Part shown: piece by piece, positions 41,419-50,820 of the stretch
Layout of the letters: each line of letters starts with the position of its first letter
Position numbering within the stretch: the first letter of the stretch is position 1
DNA from: Acrocarpospora macrocephala
GTDB taxonomy: Bacteria; Actinomycetota; Actinomycetes; Streptosporangiales; Streptosporangiaceae
Reading direction: 5' to 3'
DNA length: 64,000 bases
Assembly: GCF_009687865.1 (NCBI RefSeq)
Contig: NZ_BLAE01000029.1
Coordinates: forward strand, 62,001-126,000
Program-made: the position numbers and the translations under genes
Notes under the pieces: model-generated
Seen by the model: the letters and a program-made list of their open reading frames with translations, nothing else
The model's database searches: none
What the model was told of the DNA's origin: nothing

Positions 41419-43257
41419 TTACATCGCCTCCGAGGCGTTCTCTCGGGCGGCGGCGAGCTGGTCGAGTTCGAGCAGGGACTGGTTGATCAGGGCTGCCGCG
41501 CTGGCCGGGCGCTCACCCATGATCTTCCTGGCCCGGTTCAGCCGGGTGGCGATGGTGGTGATGGTGGAGCTCGCGCCCAGCCGGGCCCGGACCGGCCTGA
41601 TGACCTGCTCCCGGTTGAGCAGGTGCTCGGCCTCGGCCAGCATCTCGCCCGCCAGCTCGACCAGCTGCTGGCTGCGCAGCGGTGACTCGCGCGAGGTCAG
41701 GGCCAGGGTCACCAGGAACTCGACGATGCGCTCGGTGAAGTACCACGACACCTGGGTCTGCTCGTCGCCGACGTCGTCGAAGGCGCCGGCCGGGTTGTCC
41801 CACAGGCCCTTGACCTGCTGGTGGGTGAACTGGCGTTGCTGGATGTGGGCCCAGATCTGGTCGGCCAGGCTGTGCAGGCGCTCTCTGGTCCGGTTGCTCT
41901 GGGTGATGGTGGCCACCCAGATGGTGCGCTTGAGCAGCGTGATGGCGAAGTCGGCGACCTGCCAGATCAGCTGCGGGCCCAGCTCCTCGCTGCCGAGCAG
42001 GGTGACCTTGACGCCGGGGTGGTGCAGCGCGACGGCGCTGAGGTCGTTCTCCACCGGGCGGCGGGTGATGCGGGCGCTTCTGGCCAGCTCTTCCAGGACT
42101 CCGGCGACCCGGCTGAGGTCGACGTCGCCGGCCCGGGTGCGGACCAGATACTGCACCACCATGGCGGTGACGCCGAGGCTGTAGTAGTCGGACTCCTTGC
42201 CGTCGGTGGTCCGCCAGGGGATGTCCTCCAGCGGCCAGCGGTCCTTGCCGAAGGTGGCCACGGTGCGCCAGTAGTTCTGGGTGATGTCCCAGCGGCGCTG
42301 CAGGGCGTTGGCCAGCTGCTGCTGGTCGTCGTCGAGCAGGCCGAGCACGCGGGTCCGCTCCGACCACAGGTCCACGACGCCCACCAGGGCGTTGGCGGTG
42401 AAGTAGAGGTACGGCACCTCGGGGGCCACGCCCTTGGGCTGCTCCCCGACCTTCAGGTCGGTGACCACCTCGGGCGCGTTCTTCACCACGCCCCAGGCCC
42501 AGCCGCATTCGAAGAGCAGGTTGGGGTTGTCCAGGTCCACCTGGGAGCCGGAGCCGATGGTCAGGTCGCGCAGCCCGGCCCTGACCTCCTCCAGGGACTT
42601 CTGCAGATCGTCGTGGACCCGCCGGTCGTGCACCTTGGCCTGGTTGGCGGTGCGCAGCAGCGCCTGGCCCTGCGGCGAGCCCGGCTCGAAGACGTTGATG
42701 GTGAAGCTGCGCAGCAGGCCCACCATGGCGGCCGACAGCCGGACGTTCGCCCGGGACTCCAGATCGCTGATCTTCGCGCGGATGTCCTGGCGGGTGACGC
42801 TGCGCCGGAACACCTTGAGGAAGCCCAGGGTGCCGAGCATCAGCGTGACGCTCATCGAGTAGGAGTCGACCACGTCCAGCGCGCGCTGCTCGCTGGTGAT
42901 CTCCTCGCCGGGCTCGTTCGGCAGGAAGTAGCTGTCCCCGCCGAAGAGCGGCCGGCCGTCCTTGTCGGAGTAGGTGGTCAGGTACGCGTCGAGCAGGGTG
43001 AGCAGCCGCTTCGGGATCTCGACGCTGTCCCCGATGGCGGCCAGGGCTTCGAGCACGTCGTCGGAGGTCGCGTCGGGCGTGTCCAGGCGGAACTCGGGCA
43101 GTTCCGAGGCCGGATACATGAAGCACAACAATTGCTCGGCGTCGGAGATGGAATTGGAGCCTTGCCGCCCGCCCCAGCGCCACTCCTTGCCTTGGGAGGA
43201 GGCCCGGGCGGCGGCTTCCCAGATCTCCAGGAGTTGCTGGCGTGGCTGGAGTTTCAC
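41419..43257 (-). CDS. SCO2524 family protein, first gene of the cassette
   Basis: 612 residues with the family-like start MKLQPRQQLLEIWEAAARAS. The protein is mostly helical, with a conserved-looking LLFECGWAWGVVKNAPEVV stretch around residue 245 and a Trp/Tyr-rich middle (QNYWRTVATFGKDRWPLEDIPW). No catalytic motif, signal peptide or clear membrane helix is visible. Function unknown. It opens a five-gene minus-strand operon, and the 228-bp divergent region to the hydroxyacid dehydrogenase must hold its promoter, which I could not pinpoint. Confidence 0.72.
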   Translation of the reverse strand: MKLQPRQQLLEIWEAAARASSQGKEWRWGGRQGSNSISDAEQLLCFMYPASELPEFRLDTPDATSDDVLEALAAIGDSVEIPKRLLTLLDAYLTTYSDKDGRPLFGGDSYFLPNEPGEEITSEQRALDVVDSYSMSVTLMLGTLGFLKVFRRSVTRQDIRAKISDLESRANVRLSAAMVGLLRSFTINVFEPGSPQGQALLRTANQAKVHDRRVHDDLQKSLEEVRAGLRDLTIGSGSQVDLDNPNLLFECGWAWGVVKNAPEVVTDLKVGEQPKGVAPEVPYLYFTANALVGVVDLWSERTRVLGLLDDDQQQLANALQRRWDITQNYWRTVATFGKDRWPLEDIPWRTTDGKESDYYSLGVTAMVVQYLVRTRAGDVDLSRVAGVLEELARSARITRRPVENDLSAVALHHPGVKVTLLGSEELGPQLIWQVADFAITLLKRTIWVATITQSNRTRERLHSLADQIWAHIQQRQFTHQQVKGLWDNPAGAFDDVGDEQTQVSWYFTERIVEFLVTLALTSRESPLRSQQLVELAGEMLAEAEHLLNREQVIRPVRARLGASSTITTIATRLNRARKIMGERPASAAALINQSLLELDQLAAARENASEAM

Positions 43258-43485
43258 GCGATCCCCCTGTGCGACGATGCCGCGGCCCCCGGCGACGGCT
43301 TTTGCGTTGACATGGAGCGAGTGCCATTGTCGCCCAGCGAATGGGCCACTAACAACGACACTACCCAGGAATTCCGCGGGAGTGGAAAGAGTTCTGGAGG
43401 TTCTACACTGGGCTGCCGACCGGCGTATCCTTAGACCAGAGGAGGCCGTTCGTCAAATCCGACAAATGCGCTCGAAAGACACATC

Positions 43486-44451
43486 ATGGCCCATACAGGT
43501 AAGATTCTTGTCACTGGTTCGGGAATCGACCTGACTCTGTTGCGCCCATTGGAAGAGGCCGGAAATAGTATTGTCGCCCGGCCGAAACTCCTCTCTCCCG
43601 CCGAGCTCAAGGCCGAGCTCCGGGACGCGGTCGCCTACCTGCACGGCGGCGAGGAATACGCCTCCGGCGACGCCCTGAGCACCGCGGAATCGCTGAAGAT
43701 CGTGGCCTTCATGGGCATCGGCTACGAGAGCTTCGTGGACGTGGACGCCGCCAAGGAGCGCGGCCTGCGGGTCACCTGGACCCCCGCGCGGCGGCCCGAC
43801 GCGGTCGCGGTCTTCACCCTGGGCCAGATCATCTACGCCAACCTCGGCATCCGGAACCGGCTGGACGAGCGCTATCCGCCGCAGTGGTCCGCGGCCGTGC
43901 CCATGCCCAGCGAGCTGTCCGCGCAGCGCGTCGGCATCGTCGGCCTCGGCTCGATCGGCAGCCGGCTGGCCGGGCTGCTGCTCACGATCGGCTGCGAGGT
44001 CTCCTACTACAGCCGGACCAGGAAACTGGCCGAGACCAGCCTCGACCTGACCTACCGCACCCTGCCCGACCTGGCCGCCTGGTCGGACATTCTCGTGGTC
44101 CTGCTGCCGGAGACCCCGAGCACGGTGAATATCATTGATACTTCGGTATTCGCCCGGATGAAAGAAGGGTCAATTCTCATCAATACCGCTCGGGCCGCGC
44201 TGGTCGAACCGGTGGCGCTGGGAAATGCGCTCCGGGACGGCACGATCGCGGTCGCCGCGATTGACGGGCATTACCGCGATGAATCCGTAAATGCCGCCCT
44301 GATGCGGGAGTTCGGGCCCCGGCTGCTGTGGACCGCGCACGTCGCGGCGCACACCCGGCAGTCGATGGCGGCGATGGTGGACCAGGCGGTCCGGTCCGTG
44401 CTCCGGGCGCTGGACAACGCGCCGGACGAGAACATGGCGGTCGGCCAGTAA
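43486..44451 (+). CDS. D-isomer-specific 2-hydroxyacid dehydrogenase
   Basis: 321 residues. The NAD-binding motif is VGIVGLGSIGSRLAGLLL. The catalytic Arg is in SILINTARAAL and the His in LLWTAHVAAHT. The usual catalytic Glu segment (DVFEEEP in the family) is replaced by AIDGHYRDESVN, so the Glu position is uncertain. A typical partner reaction is reduction of a 2-oxoacid. It stands 123 bp before a ThDP-dependent enzyme in the same direction, suggesting shared 2-oxoacid metabolism. The ribosome site (GAAAG) is weak. Confidence 0.85.
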   Translation: MAHTGKILVTGSGIDLTLLRPLEEAGNSIVARPKLLSPAELKAELRDAVAYLHGGEEYASGDALSTAESLKIVAFMGIGYESFVDVDAAKERGLRVTWTPARRPDAVAVFTLGQIIYANLGIRNRLDERYPPQWSAAVPMPSELSAQRVGIVGLGSIGSRLAGLLLTIGCEVSYYSRTRKLAETSLDLTYRTLPDLAAWSDILVVLLPETPSTVNIIDTSVFARMKEGSILINTARAALVEPVALGNALRDGTIAVAAIDGHYRDESVNAALMREFGPRLLWTAHVAAHTRQSMAAMVDQAVRSVLRALDNAPDENMAVGQ

Positions 44452-44574
44452 GCCCGGATTTCGGCTTTCCAAAACGGAGATGACCTTGTCGGGTCACGGT
44501 CGGGTAAATATACGATGGAGATGAACCAGCCATATTCCTGAGAGGCCCGCTTCGGGTGAGCTATCTGGATTGGG

Positions 44575-46155
44575 GTGGATGTGACGGCGACGGGGGCGGG
44601 CGTACTCGTCGAGGCTCTGTCTCTCCATGGGGTGGAACTCGTCTTCGGCATTCCCGGCACGCACAACGTTCCGATCTACGCGGCGCTGGCCGCGCGGGGC
44701 GTGCGGCTGGTCACTCCCCGGCATGAGCAGGGCGCCGGATACGCCGCCGACGGATACGCGCGCAGCACCGGCCGACCCGGCGTGGTGCTGACCACGACCG
44801 GTCCCGGGGCGCTCAACGCGGCGACCGCGCTGGCGCAGGCGTACTCGGACTCGATCCCGCTGCTGCTGATCTCGCCGGGGGTGCCGACCGACCATCCCCG
44901 GCTGGGGCGCGGCTACCTGCACGAGAGCAAGGACCAGTCGGGGGCGTTCCAGGCGTTGTGCGCGTGGAGTCACCGGGTGAGCTCGATCCGGGAGATCCCG
45001 GCGGCCGTGGCCAGGGCGTTCGGCTCGTTCGCCGAGGGGCGGCCGCGGCCGGTGCACATCGAGATCCCGCATGATCTGCTCGACGCGGAAGGGCCGGCGA
45101 AGCTCGCGGAGCCGTACCGGATCGGGTCGCGGGAGCCTGATCCGGCCGCGCTGGACGCGGCGGCGCGGCTGCTGCGGGGGGCCGCGCGGCCGGGGATCGT
45201 GCTGGGCGGGGGCGTGCAGCGCCCGCCGGGGCAGGACGCGGGGGCGCTGGCGCTGCGGCTGGCGGAGCGGGCCGGGGCGCGGATCGTCACCACGGCCAAC
45301 GGCAAGGGCGTGGTGCCGGAGAGCCATCCGCTCGTGCTCGGCGCGATGTTGCACCTGGCCGGGGCCCGGCGGTGGCTGGCCGACTGCGACGTGGTGCTGG
45401 CGGTGGGCACCGAGCTGGGCCCTTCCGACCTGTGGGTCGAGGACTTCGCCCTGGCGGGCCGGCTGATCCGGGTGGACGTGGACCCCGGGCAGATGTACGG
45501 CGACCACGTGGCCGACGTGCCCGTGGTGGCCGACGCGGCGCTCGCGCTCCAGGGATTGCTCGATCGGGTGGGCCCGCGCGACGGAGCCCGCGCCCCGGCG
45601 CCCGACCTGGCGCGGGAGCTGGCCGGGCTGGCCGGACGCTGGGAGCCCGCCCTGGAGGCGCTCGGCCGGGCGCTGCCGCCGGACGCCATCGTGGTCGGCG
45701 ACAACTCGATGATCGTCTACCACGGCGCGCTGCTCAGCCTGGCCCTCGATCCCCCCGCGCGGCTGCTGTTCCCCTCGGGGTACGGCACGCTCGGCTACGC
45801 GCTGCCCGCCGCCATCGGCGCCAAGCTGGGCTGCCCCGACCGCCCGGCCGTCGTGCTGACCGGCGACGGCGCCCTCCAGTTCTGCGTGCAGGACCTGGCC
45901 ACCGCCGTGGACGAGAAGCTGAGCCTGCCCATCGTGGTGTCCGACAACGGGGGCTTCGGCGAGATCCGCGAGGAGATGCTCCGGCGGGACATGACCCCCG
46001 TGGCCGTGGACCTGCCCGGCCCCGACCTGCTCCAGCTGGCCGCCGCGTACGGAATCGCCGCCTGCCGCGCCGACACCCCGGAAGAACTCTTCAAAGCCCT
46101 GGTGGCCGCCCTGGAACACCCGCTCCCCACGCTGATCGTGGTCCGCGAGTCATGA
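44575..46155 (+). CDS. ThDP-binding acetolactate-synthase-like 2-oxoacid decarboxylase (short paralogue)
   Basis: 526 residues from GTG 44575 (a GTG two codons on is also possible). The PYR domain has LVFGIPGTHNVPIY and the activating Glu in TPRHEQGAGYAADGYAR. The middle domain has ARIVTTANGKGVVPES. The PP motif starts GDGALQFCVQDLATAV and ends in VVSDNGG. It is the closest relative, within this window, of the 702-residue protein at 30629 and lacks all its repeats, so it shows the ancestral form. Related enzymes include 5-guanidino-2-oxopentanoate decarboxylase; substrate unknown. Confidence 0.87.
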   Translation: MDVTATGAGVLVEALSLHGVELVFGIPGTHNVPIYAALAARGVRLVTPRHEQGAGYAADGYARSTGRPGVVLTTTGPGALNAATALAQAYSDSIPLLLISPGVPTDHPRLGRGYLHESKDQSGAFQALCAWSHRVSSIREIPAAVARAFGSFAEGRPRPVHIEIPHDLLDAEGPAKLAEPYRIGSREPDPAALDAAARLLRGAARPGIVLGGGVQRPPGQDAGALALRLAERAGARIVTTANGKGVVPESHPLVLGAMLHLAGARRWLADCDVVLAVGTELGPSDLWVEDFALAGRLIRVDVDPGQMYGDHVADVPVVADAALALQGLLDRVGPRDGARAPAPDLARELAGLAGRWEPALEALGRALPPDAIVVGDNSMIVYHGALLSLALDPPARLLFPSGYGTLGYALPAAIGAKLGCPDRPAVVLTGDGALQFCVQDLATAVDEKLSLPIVVSDNGGFGEIREEMLRRDMTPVAVDLPGPDLLQLAAAYGIAACRADTPEELFKALVAALEHPLPTLIVVRES

Positions 46156-46740
46156 CAGCTGGTCGGGCTCCAGGGCGAGTTCGGTGGCGGCCGCGATCCG
46201 CACCAGCTCGAAGAGCCGGGCCCGGGTGAGCATTCGCTTGTGCACGGTGACCTGCACGGTCAGCCCGTCGATGAGCGACATCAGCCGCCAGGCCGCGCCC
46301 TCAGGATCGGGGCACTTGAAGACGCCCTCGTCCGCCCCCGCCCGCAGGATGGAGGCGAGCGCGTCCTTCCAGCGCAGGTCCAGCGCCCGGGACACGTCCT
46401 CCAGGGCCTGGTTGCGCATCGACTCCGACCACGCGTCGATCCACAGCGCCCAGGACTTGGACTTCCCGGCGGGGGAGTAGAGCTTGAGCATCGCCCGGAG
46501 CTTGTCCATCGGGCCGCCCGCCGACTCCAGCAGGGCGGCCAGGTTGTCGAGGTCGCGTTCCGCGGCGTAGCCGAACGCCTGGGCGAAGAGCTTGTCCTTG
46601 GTCTCGAAGTGGTAGAAGAGCAGCGCCTGGCTCACCCCGGCCGCCTGGGCGATGTCGACCGTGCGCGTGTGCCCGAAACCCTGTGCCGCGATCACCTCGC
46701 ACGCCACGCGGAGCAGGTCTTCCCGGCGCATGCGGCTCAT
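46150..46740 (-). CDS. TetR family transcriptional regulator
   Basis: 196 residues from ATG 46740; a GTG at 46752 is also open. The N-terminal helix-turn-helix is TRTVDIAQAAGVSQALLFYHFETKDKLF. The C-terminal ligand domain (about 60-195) is all helical, with WIDAWSESMRNQALEDVSRALD, resembling fatty-acid or amine-responsive members. It converges on the ThDP gene with a 6-bp overlap. The acyl-CoA synthetase 1.5 kb away is a possible target, but no operator is assigned. Confidence 0.85.
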   Translation of the reverse strand: MSRMRREDLLRVACEVIAAQGFGHTRTVDIAQAAGVSQALLFYHFETKDKLFAQAFGYAAERDLDNLAALLESAGGPMDKLRAMLKLYSPAGKSKSWALWIDAWSESMRNQALEDVSRALDLRWKDALASILRAGADEGVFKCPDPEGAAWRLMSLIDGLTVQVTVHKRMLTRARLFELVRIAAATELALEPDQLS

Positions 46741-46761
46741 TCCCCGTCCCACAACGAAACC

Positions 46762-48105
46762 CTAGCGCGCGATCGGGATACGCAACACGAATCGGGCGCC
46801 GCTGTCGCTGTCCTCGATGGTGAGGGAGCCGCCGTGGGTCTCGGCGATCTGCCGGGCGATGGCCAGGCCGAGGCCGGTGCCCCCGACGTCGCGGCTGCGG
46901 GCCGCGTCCAGGCGGGTGAACCGCTGGAACACCATCTCCCGCTTGTCCGGCGCGATCCCGGCGCCGTCGTCGATCACCTCGAGCACGGCGGTCCCGTCGC
47001 GGCCGTACACGCGGACGGTGACCTCGGTGTTGGCGTGCCGCTCGGCGTTGTCCACCAGGTTGGTGATCAGCCGGCCCAGCCGGAGCCGGTCGCCGCGCAC
47101 CATCACGTGCTCGTCCAGATCCTTGATCATCTTTACCCGGCGCCGCCGCCGGTCCAGCTCGCTCCTGGCCAGCCGGCCCAGATTGATCGGGTCGCTGCGG
47201 CCCAGCGCCCGCGCGTCCAGCCTGGCCATCTGGAGCAGATCGGTGACCAGCGCCTGCAGCCGGTCCAGGCTGACCAGCAGCGCCTCCCCGATCCCGGGCC
47301 AGTCGGCGTCCTCGGGGTGCAACATCGCGCCCTCGATCTCGGCCCGCATCGCGGTCAGCGGGCTGCGCAGGTCGTGCGAGGCGTCGGAGGCGAACCGGCG
47401 CTGCTGCTCGACGGCCTCCTCAAGCCGGTCCAGCGTCTGGTTGGCCGTCTCGGCCATGCGCCGGACCTCGTCCTTGAACTTGGGCACCGGCACCCGGTGG
47501 CCGAGGTCGGAGGCGGTGATGTTGGAGAGTTCCGCGCTGATCGCGTCGACCGGGGCGAGGGCGCGGGCGATCGTCCAGGCGGCGCCGTACCCGGTGATGG
47601 CCACCACGAGCAGGCTGCCGCCGATGAGGGCGGCGAGCAGCCAGGGATCCACGTACCAGGGCACGGTGGGGTCGGCCGCGTAGATGATCCAGTCGCCGTC
47701 GGGCTGGTAGACGCGGAAGGCGATCATGATCATGCAGGTGTCGGGGAAGTCGGGGCTGTCGCAGACCAGTTGGTCGCCCCTGACGATGGACTCGTCGGGC
47801 AGGAAGACCGCCATCGGCGGCCGGTTGAGGAGGTTGGGGGTGGCCGCGCCGATCTTTCCGTCGGGCTTGACGACCTGGATGGCGGTGACGCCCTGATCGG
47901 GGATGACGCCGTCGAGCACGTCCCGCTTGATCAGGTGCACGGTCTTCAGCGCGGCCCTGACGACCCGGTTGGTCTGGTAGTTGTACGCGAGATCCCGCAC
48001 CCCGATGAGGGCGCTGATGGTGACGGCACAGCAGATCAGCGCCATCACGGCGCACGCGATCAGCGTCAGCCGGGCCCGCACCGACCAGCTGTGCCATCTG
48101 CTCAA
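46762..48105 (-). CDS. Orphan sensor histidine kinase
   Basis: I choose TTG 48105 (LSRWHSWSVRARLTLIA) because GGGGGG precedes it by 5 bases; 447 residues. The order is a transmembrane helix (about 11-31), an extracellular sensor (about 45-155), a second helix (about 165-188), HAMP, the HisKA box with the phospho-acceptor His in FASDASHDLRSPLTAM, and a complete ATPase with N (NLVDNAERH), G1 (DDGAGI) and G2 (GGTGLGLAIA) boxes. No response regulator is adjacent: the neighbours are TetR and a divergent synthetase. Its partner must be encoded elsewhere. Confidence 0.88.
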   Translation of the reverse strand: MSRWHSWSVRARLTLIACAVMALICCAVTISALIGVRDLAYNYQTNRVVRAALKTVHLIKRDVLDGVIPDQGVTAIQVVKPDGKIGAATPNLLNRPPMAVFLPDESIVRGDQLVCDSPDFPDTCMIMIAFRVYQPDGDWIIYAADPTVPWYVDPWLLAALIGGSLLVVAITGYGAAWTIARALAPVDAISAELSNITASDLGHRVPVPKFKDEVRRMAETANQTLDRLEEAVEQQRRFASDASHDLRSPLTAMRAEIEGAMLHPEDADWPGIGEALLVSLDRLQALVTDLLQMARLDARALGRSDPINLGRLARSELDRRRRRVKMIKDLDEHVMVRGDRLRLGRLITNLVDNAERHANTEVTVRVYGRDGTAVLEVIDDGAGIAPDKREMVFQRFTRLDAARSRDVGGTGLGLAIARQIAETHGGSLTIEDSDSGARFVLRIPIAR

Positions 48106-48279
48106 CCGATCCCCCCTGTGTGTCAGGTGATCACAGGTCGCGGTCCGATGCACACTCACGGGAGTCAAAAAAGGGCAAACGTGCCGTCTAGAGCAACGCT
48201 CCAGCGCTGGTTAGGGTAAGTAACTACTGATTAGAGCGGAAATGGATCTTGCCGAACCCTGCGGACTCCTGGAGCTCTG

Positions 48280-49740
48280 ATGTTTGATTTCAGCGAGACG
48301 CCCAGCTTCTACGCGATCGCCGGCGCGCATCCGGAACGCCGGGCGGTGGTGGACGCGGACGGTTCGGTGACGTCCTTCGGTGAGCTGCTGGCCCGGGTCA
48401 ACGCGGTTTCTCATGGTCTGCGCGCCCGGGGGCTGGCGGTCGGCGACGTGGTGGCGGGCGTGCTGCCGAACGGCGTCGACGCGGTGATCATGCTGCTGGC
48501 GACCGGGCAGATCGGGCTGTACTACGTCCCGATCAACTGGCACCTCACGCCCCCCGAGATCGACTACATCCTGTCCGACTGCGACGCCAGAATCGTCGTG
48601 TACGGCCCTGCCGACGTCACCGCCCTCGCCAACGGCCAGATCACGAAAAATCCGGACGATCGCACCAATGGGACGGTCATGTGGTACACGTCCGGGACCA
48701 CGGGCTTCCCGAAGGGCGTGCAGCGGCCCCTCACCGGCAAGGCCCCCGAGGAGACCATGCCGCTCTACGCCTGGTTCCTCGGCGAGGTCTGCGATCTCCA
48801 GCCGGGGGACGCGGTGCACCTGGTGACCTCGCCCATGTACCACTCCGCACCCTGCGCCCACGTGGTCTTCGCCCTCAACATGGGCCACACCATCGTCATC
48901 GCGCCCCGCTTCGAGCCCGACACCATCCTGGACCTGATCGACCGCTATCGGGTGGACAACGCCATGATGGTCCCGACCATGTTCCACCGCATGCTCCACC
49001 TCCCTCCCGAAGTCCGGAAAAATCATGATCTGTCCAGCTTGCGGCAGGTGATACACACCGGCGCGGCCTGCCCGATCGCGGTCAAGAAAGCGATCATGGA
49101 CTGGTGGGGCCCGGTCCTGTACGAGTACTACGGCTCCACCGAGTCGGCCATCGCGTTCTCCGTCAAACCCCAGGATTGGCTGGCCAGACCCGGCACGGTC
49201 GGCCGCGCGGCCCCCACCTTCGAGGCGAGGATCCTGGACGACAACGGCGACGAGGTCCCCCGCGGCGAGCCAGGACTCCTCTACGTCAAGTCCATCCTGG
49301 GCACCTTCCAGTACCGCAAGGACCCCGCCAGAACCGCCGCCAGCATGCGCGACGACTGGTACGCCCCCGGCGACATCGCCTCCATGGACGAGGACGGTTA
49401 CCTGTTCATCCGCGACCGCAGAACCGACCTGATCATCTCCGGCGGCGTCAACATCTACCCGGCCGAGATCGAAGCCGCCCTGCTGGAGCACCCGGCGGTC
49501 GCCGACGTCGCGGTCATCGGCGTCCCCGACGAGGAGTGGGGCCACCGCGTGGTCGCCCTCGTCCTGCCCTCCCGCGACGTGACCCCCGGCGAACTGCTCG
49601 ACCACCTGCGCCCCCGGCTGGCCCGCTTCAAGCACCCCCGCGTCATCGAGTTCCGCGACGAGCTGCCCAGAACCCCGACCGGCAAGCTCTCCCGCTCGAA
49701 GGTCAGGGCCGACTACCTAGCTGGGCAGCCACTCGACTGA
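48280..49740 (+). CDS. AMP-binding acyl-CoA synthetase
   Basis: 486 residues, complete ANL fold. The phosphate loop is WYTSGTTGFPKGV. Other marks are YYGSTESAIAF, the hinge Asp in DDWYAPGDIASMD, IISGGVNIYPAEIE and the C-terminal catalytic Lys in RTPTGKLSRSK. It activates a carboxylic acid to acyl-AMP and then acyl-CoA, probably in the cytosol. GGAG precedes the ATG. The 111-bp upstream region holds AT-rich sequence (about 48211-48234) likely to contain the promoter. Its 3' end overlaps the convergent racemase gene by 24 bp. Confidence 0.9.
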   Translation: MFDFSETPSFYAIAGAHPERRAVVDADGSVTSFGELLARVNAVSHGLRARGLAVGDVVAGVLPNGVDAVIMLLATGQIGLYYVPINWHLTPPEIDYILSDCDARIVVYGPADVTALANGQITKNPDDRTNGTVMWYTSGTTGFPKGVQRPLTGKAPEETMPLYAWFLGEVCDLQPGDAVHLVTSPMYHSAPCAHVVFALNMGHTIVIAPRFEPDTILDLIDRYRVDNAMMVPTMFHRMLHLPPEVRKNHDLSSLRQVIHTGAACPIAVKKAIMDWWGPVLYEYYGSTESAIAFSVKPQDWLARPGTVGRAAPTFEARILDDNGDEVPRGEPGLLYVKSILGTFQYRKDPARTAASMRDDWYAPGDIASMDEDGYLFIRDRRTDLIISGGVNIYPAEIEAALLEHPAVADVAVIGVPDEEWGHRVVALVLPSRDVTPGELLDHLRPRLARFKHPRVIEFRDELPRTPTGKLSRSKVRADYLAGQPLD

Positions 49741-50820
49741 CGTGGTGATCGCGTCCAGCACGTGCCCGAGCGGCTCCACCCCGATGCCGGGCCCGGTCGG
49801 CACGTCCAGATGCCCGTCCCGCAGCTCGAACGGCGGCGTGATATCGGTGGCGTAGTACCGCCGCGAGGCCGAGGTGTCGCCCGGCAGCGTGAAGCCGGGC
49901 AGCGCGGCCAGCGCCACGTTGGCCGCCCGGCCGATGCCGGTCTCCAGCATGCCGCCGCACCAGACCGCGATCCCGTGCGCCCGGCACAGGTCGTGGATGC
50001 GGCGCGCCTCCAGGTAGCCGCCCACCCGGCCCGGCTTGATGTTCACGATCGAGCACGCGCCCAGCGAGATCGCGGCGGCGGCGTGCGCGGCCGACTCGAT
50101 CGACTCGTCCAGGCAGATCGGCGTCGCCAGCCGCTTGGCCAGCGCGGCGTGCTGCACCAGGTCGTCGTCGGCCAGCGGCTGCTCGATCAGCAGCAGCTCG
50201 AACGGGTCCAGCCGGGCCAGTTGCGGCGCGTCCAGCAGCGAGTAGGCAGCGTTCGCGTCCACCTGCAGCGGGATGTCGCCGAACCGCTCCCGGACCGCGC
50301 GGACCGGCTCCACGTCCCAGCCCGGCTCGATCTTCAGCTTGATCCGCACGTAGCCCTCGGCCAGGTAGCCGTCCACCACGCCGAGCAGCTCCGGGATGGA
50401 GTCCATGATCCCGACCGAGACGCCGCACGGCACCCGGACGGCCGACGCGCCCAGGAACGTCGCGAACGACTCCCCGGCCGCGCGGAGCTGCGCGTCCAGG
50501 ACGGCGGTCTCCAGCGCGGCCTTGGCCATCCGGTGGCCCTTGATCGGTTCCAGCACCCGGCCCACCGCGTACGCGTCCACGTGCGGCCTTGCGGTCAGGG
50601 CGGGCACCATGAAGCGGCGCATCACGTCGGCCGCGCCGTCCGCGTACTCCGGCGAGTAGAGCGGCTCGGCCATCGCCACGCACTCCGCCCAGCCCTCCGC
50701 CTCCGGCGTGACCACCCGCACCAGCAGGACCTCGCGCGCGTGCTCGGTCCCGAACGACGTGCGGAACGGCGCCACCAGCGGCATCGCGATCCGCCGCAGC
50801 TCCACCCCGGTGATCTTCAT
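49717..50820 (-). CDS. N-succinylamino acid racemase / o-succinylbenzoate synthase-like enolase superfamily protein
   Basis: 367 residues starting MKITGVELRRIAMPLVAPF. The muconate-lactonising subgroup residues are visible: the KxK pair in RIKLKIEPG, Asp in LQVDANAAY, Glu in LLIEQPLAD, Asp in ICLDESIES and the second Lys in SIVNIKPGRVGG. Family members perform OSB synthesis, N-acylamino acid racemisation, or both. The coupled GNAT, M20 hydrolase and dipeptidase, and the absence of other men genes here, favour racemisation of N-succinyl amino acids. It is the last gene of the operon, overlapping the GNAT by 4 bp. Confidence 0.85.
   Translation of the reverse strand: MKITGVELRRIAMPLVAPFRTSFGTEHAREVLLVRVVTPEAEGWAECVAMAEPLYSPEYADGAADVMRRFMVPALTARPHVDAYAVGRVLEPIKGHRMAKAALETAVLDAQLRAAGESFATFLGASAVRVPCGVSVGIMDSIPELLGVVDGYLAEGYVRIKLKIEPGWDVEPVRAVRERFGDIPLQVDANAAYSLLDAPQLARLDPFELLLIEQPLADDDLVQHAALAKRLATPICLDESIESAAHAAAAISLGACSIVNIKPGRVGGYLEARRIHDLCRAHGIAVWCGGMLETGIGRAANVALAALPGFTLPGDTSASRRYYATDITPPFELRDGHLDVPTGPGIGVEPLGHVLDAITTSVEWLPS

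Noticed and set aside
44494-46119. A 541-codon open frame antisense to the second ThDP enzyme
   Set aside because: Same reason: composition is that of a shadow frame and the + strand encodes a complete enzyme.
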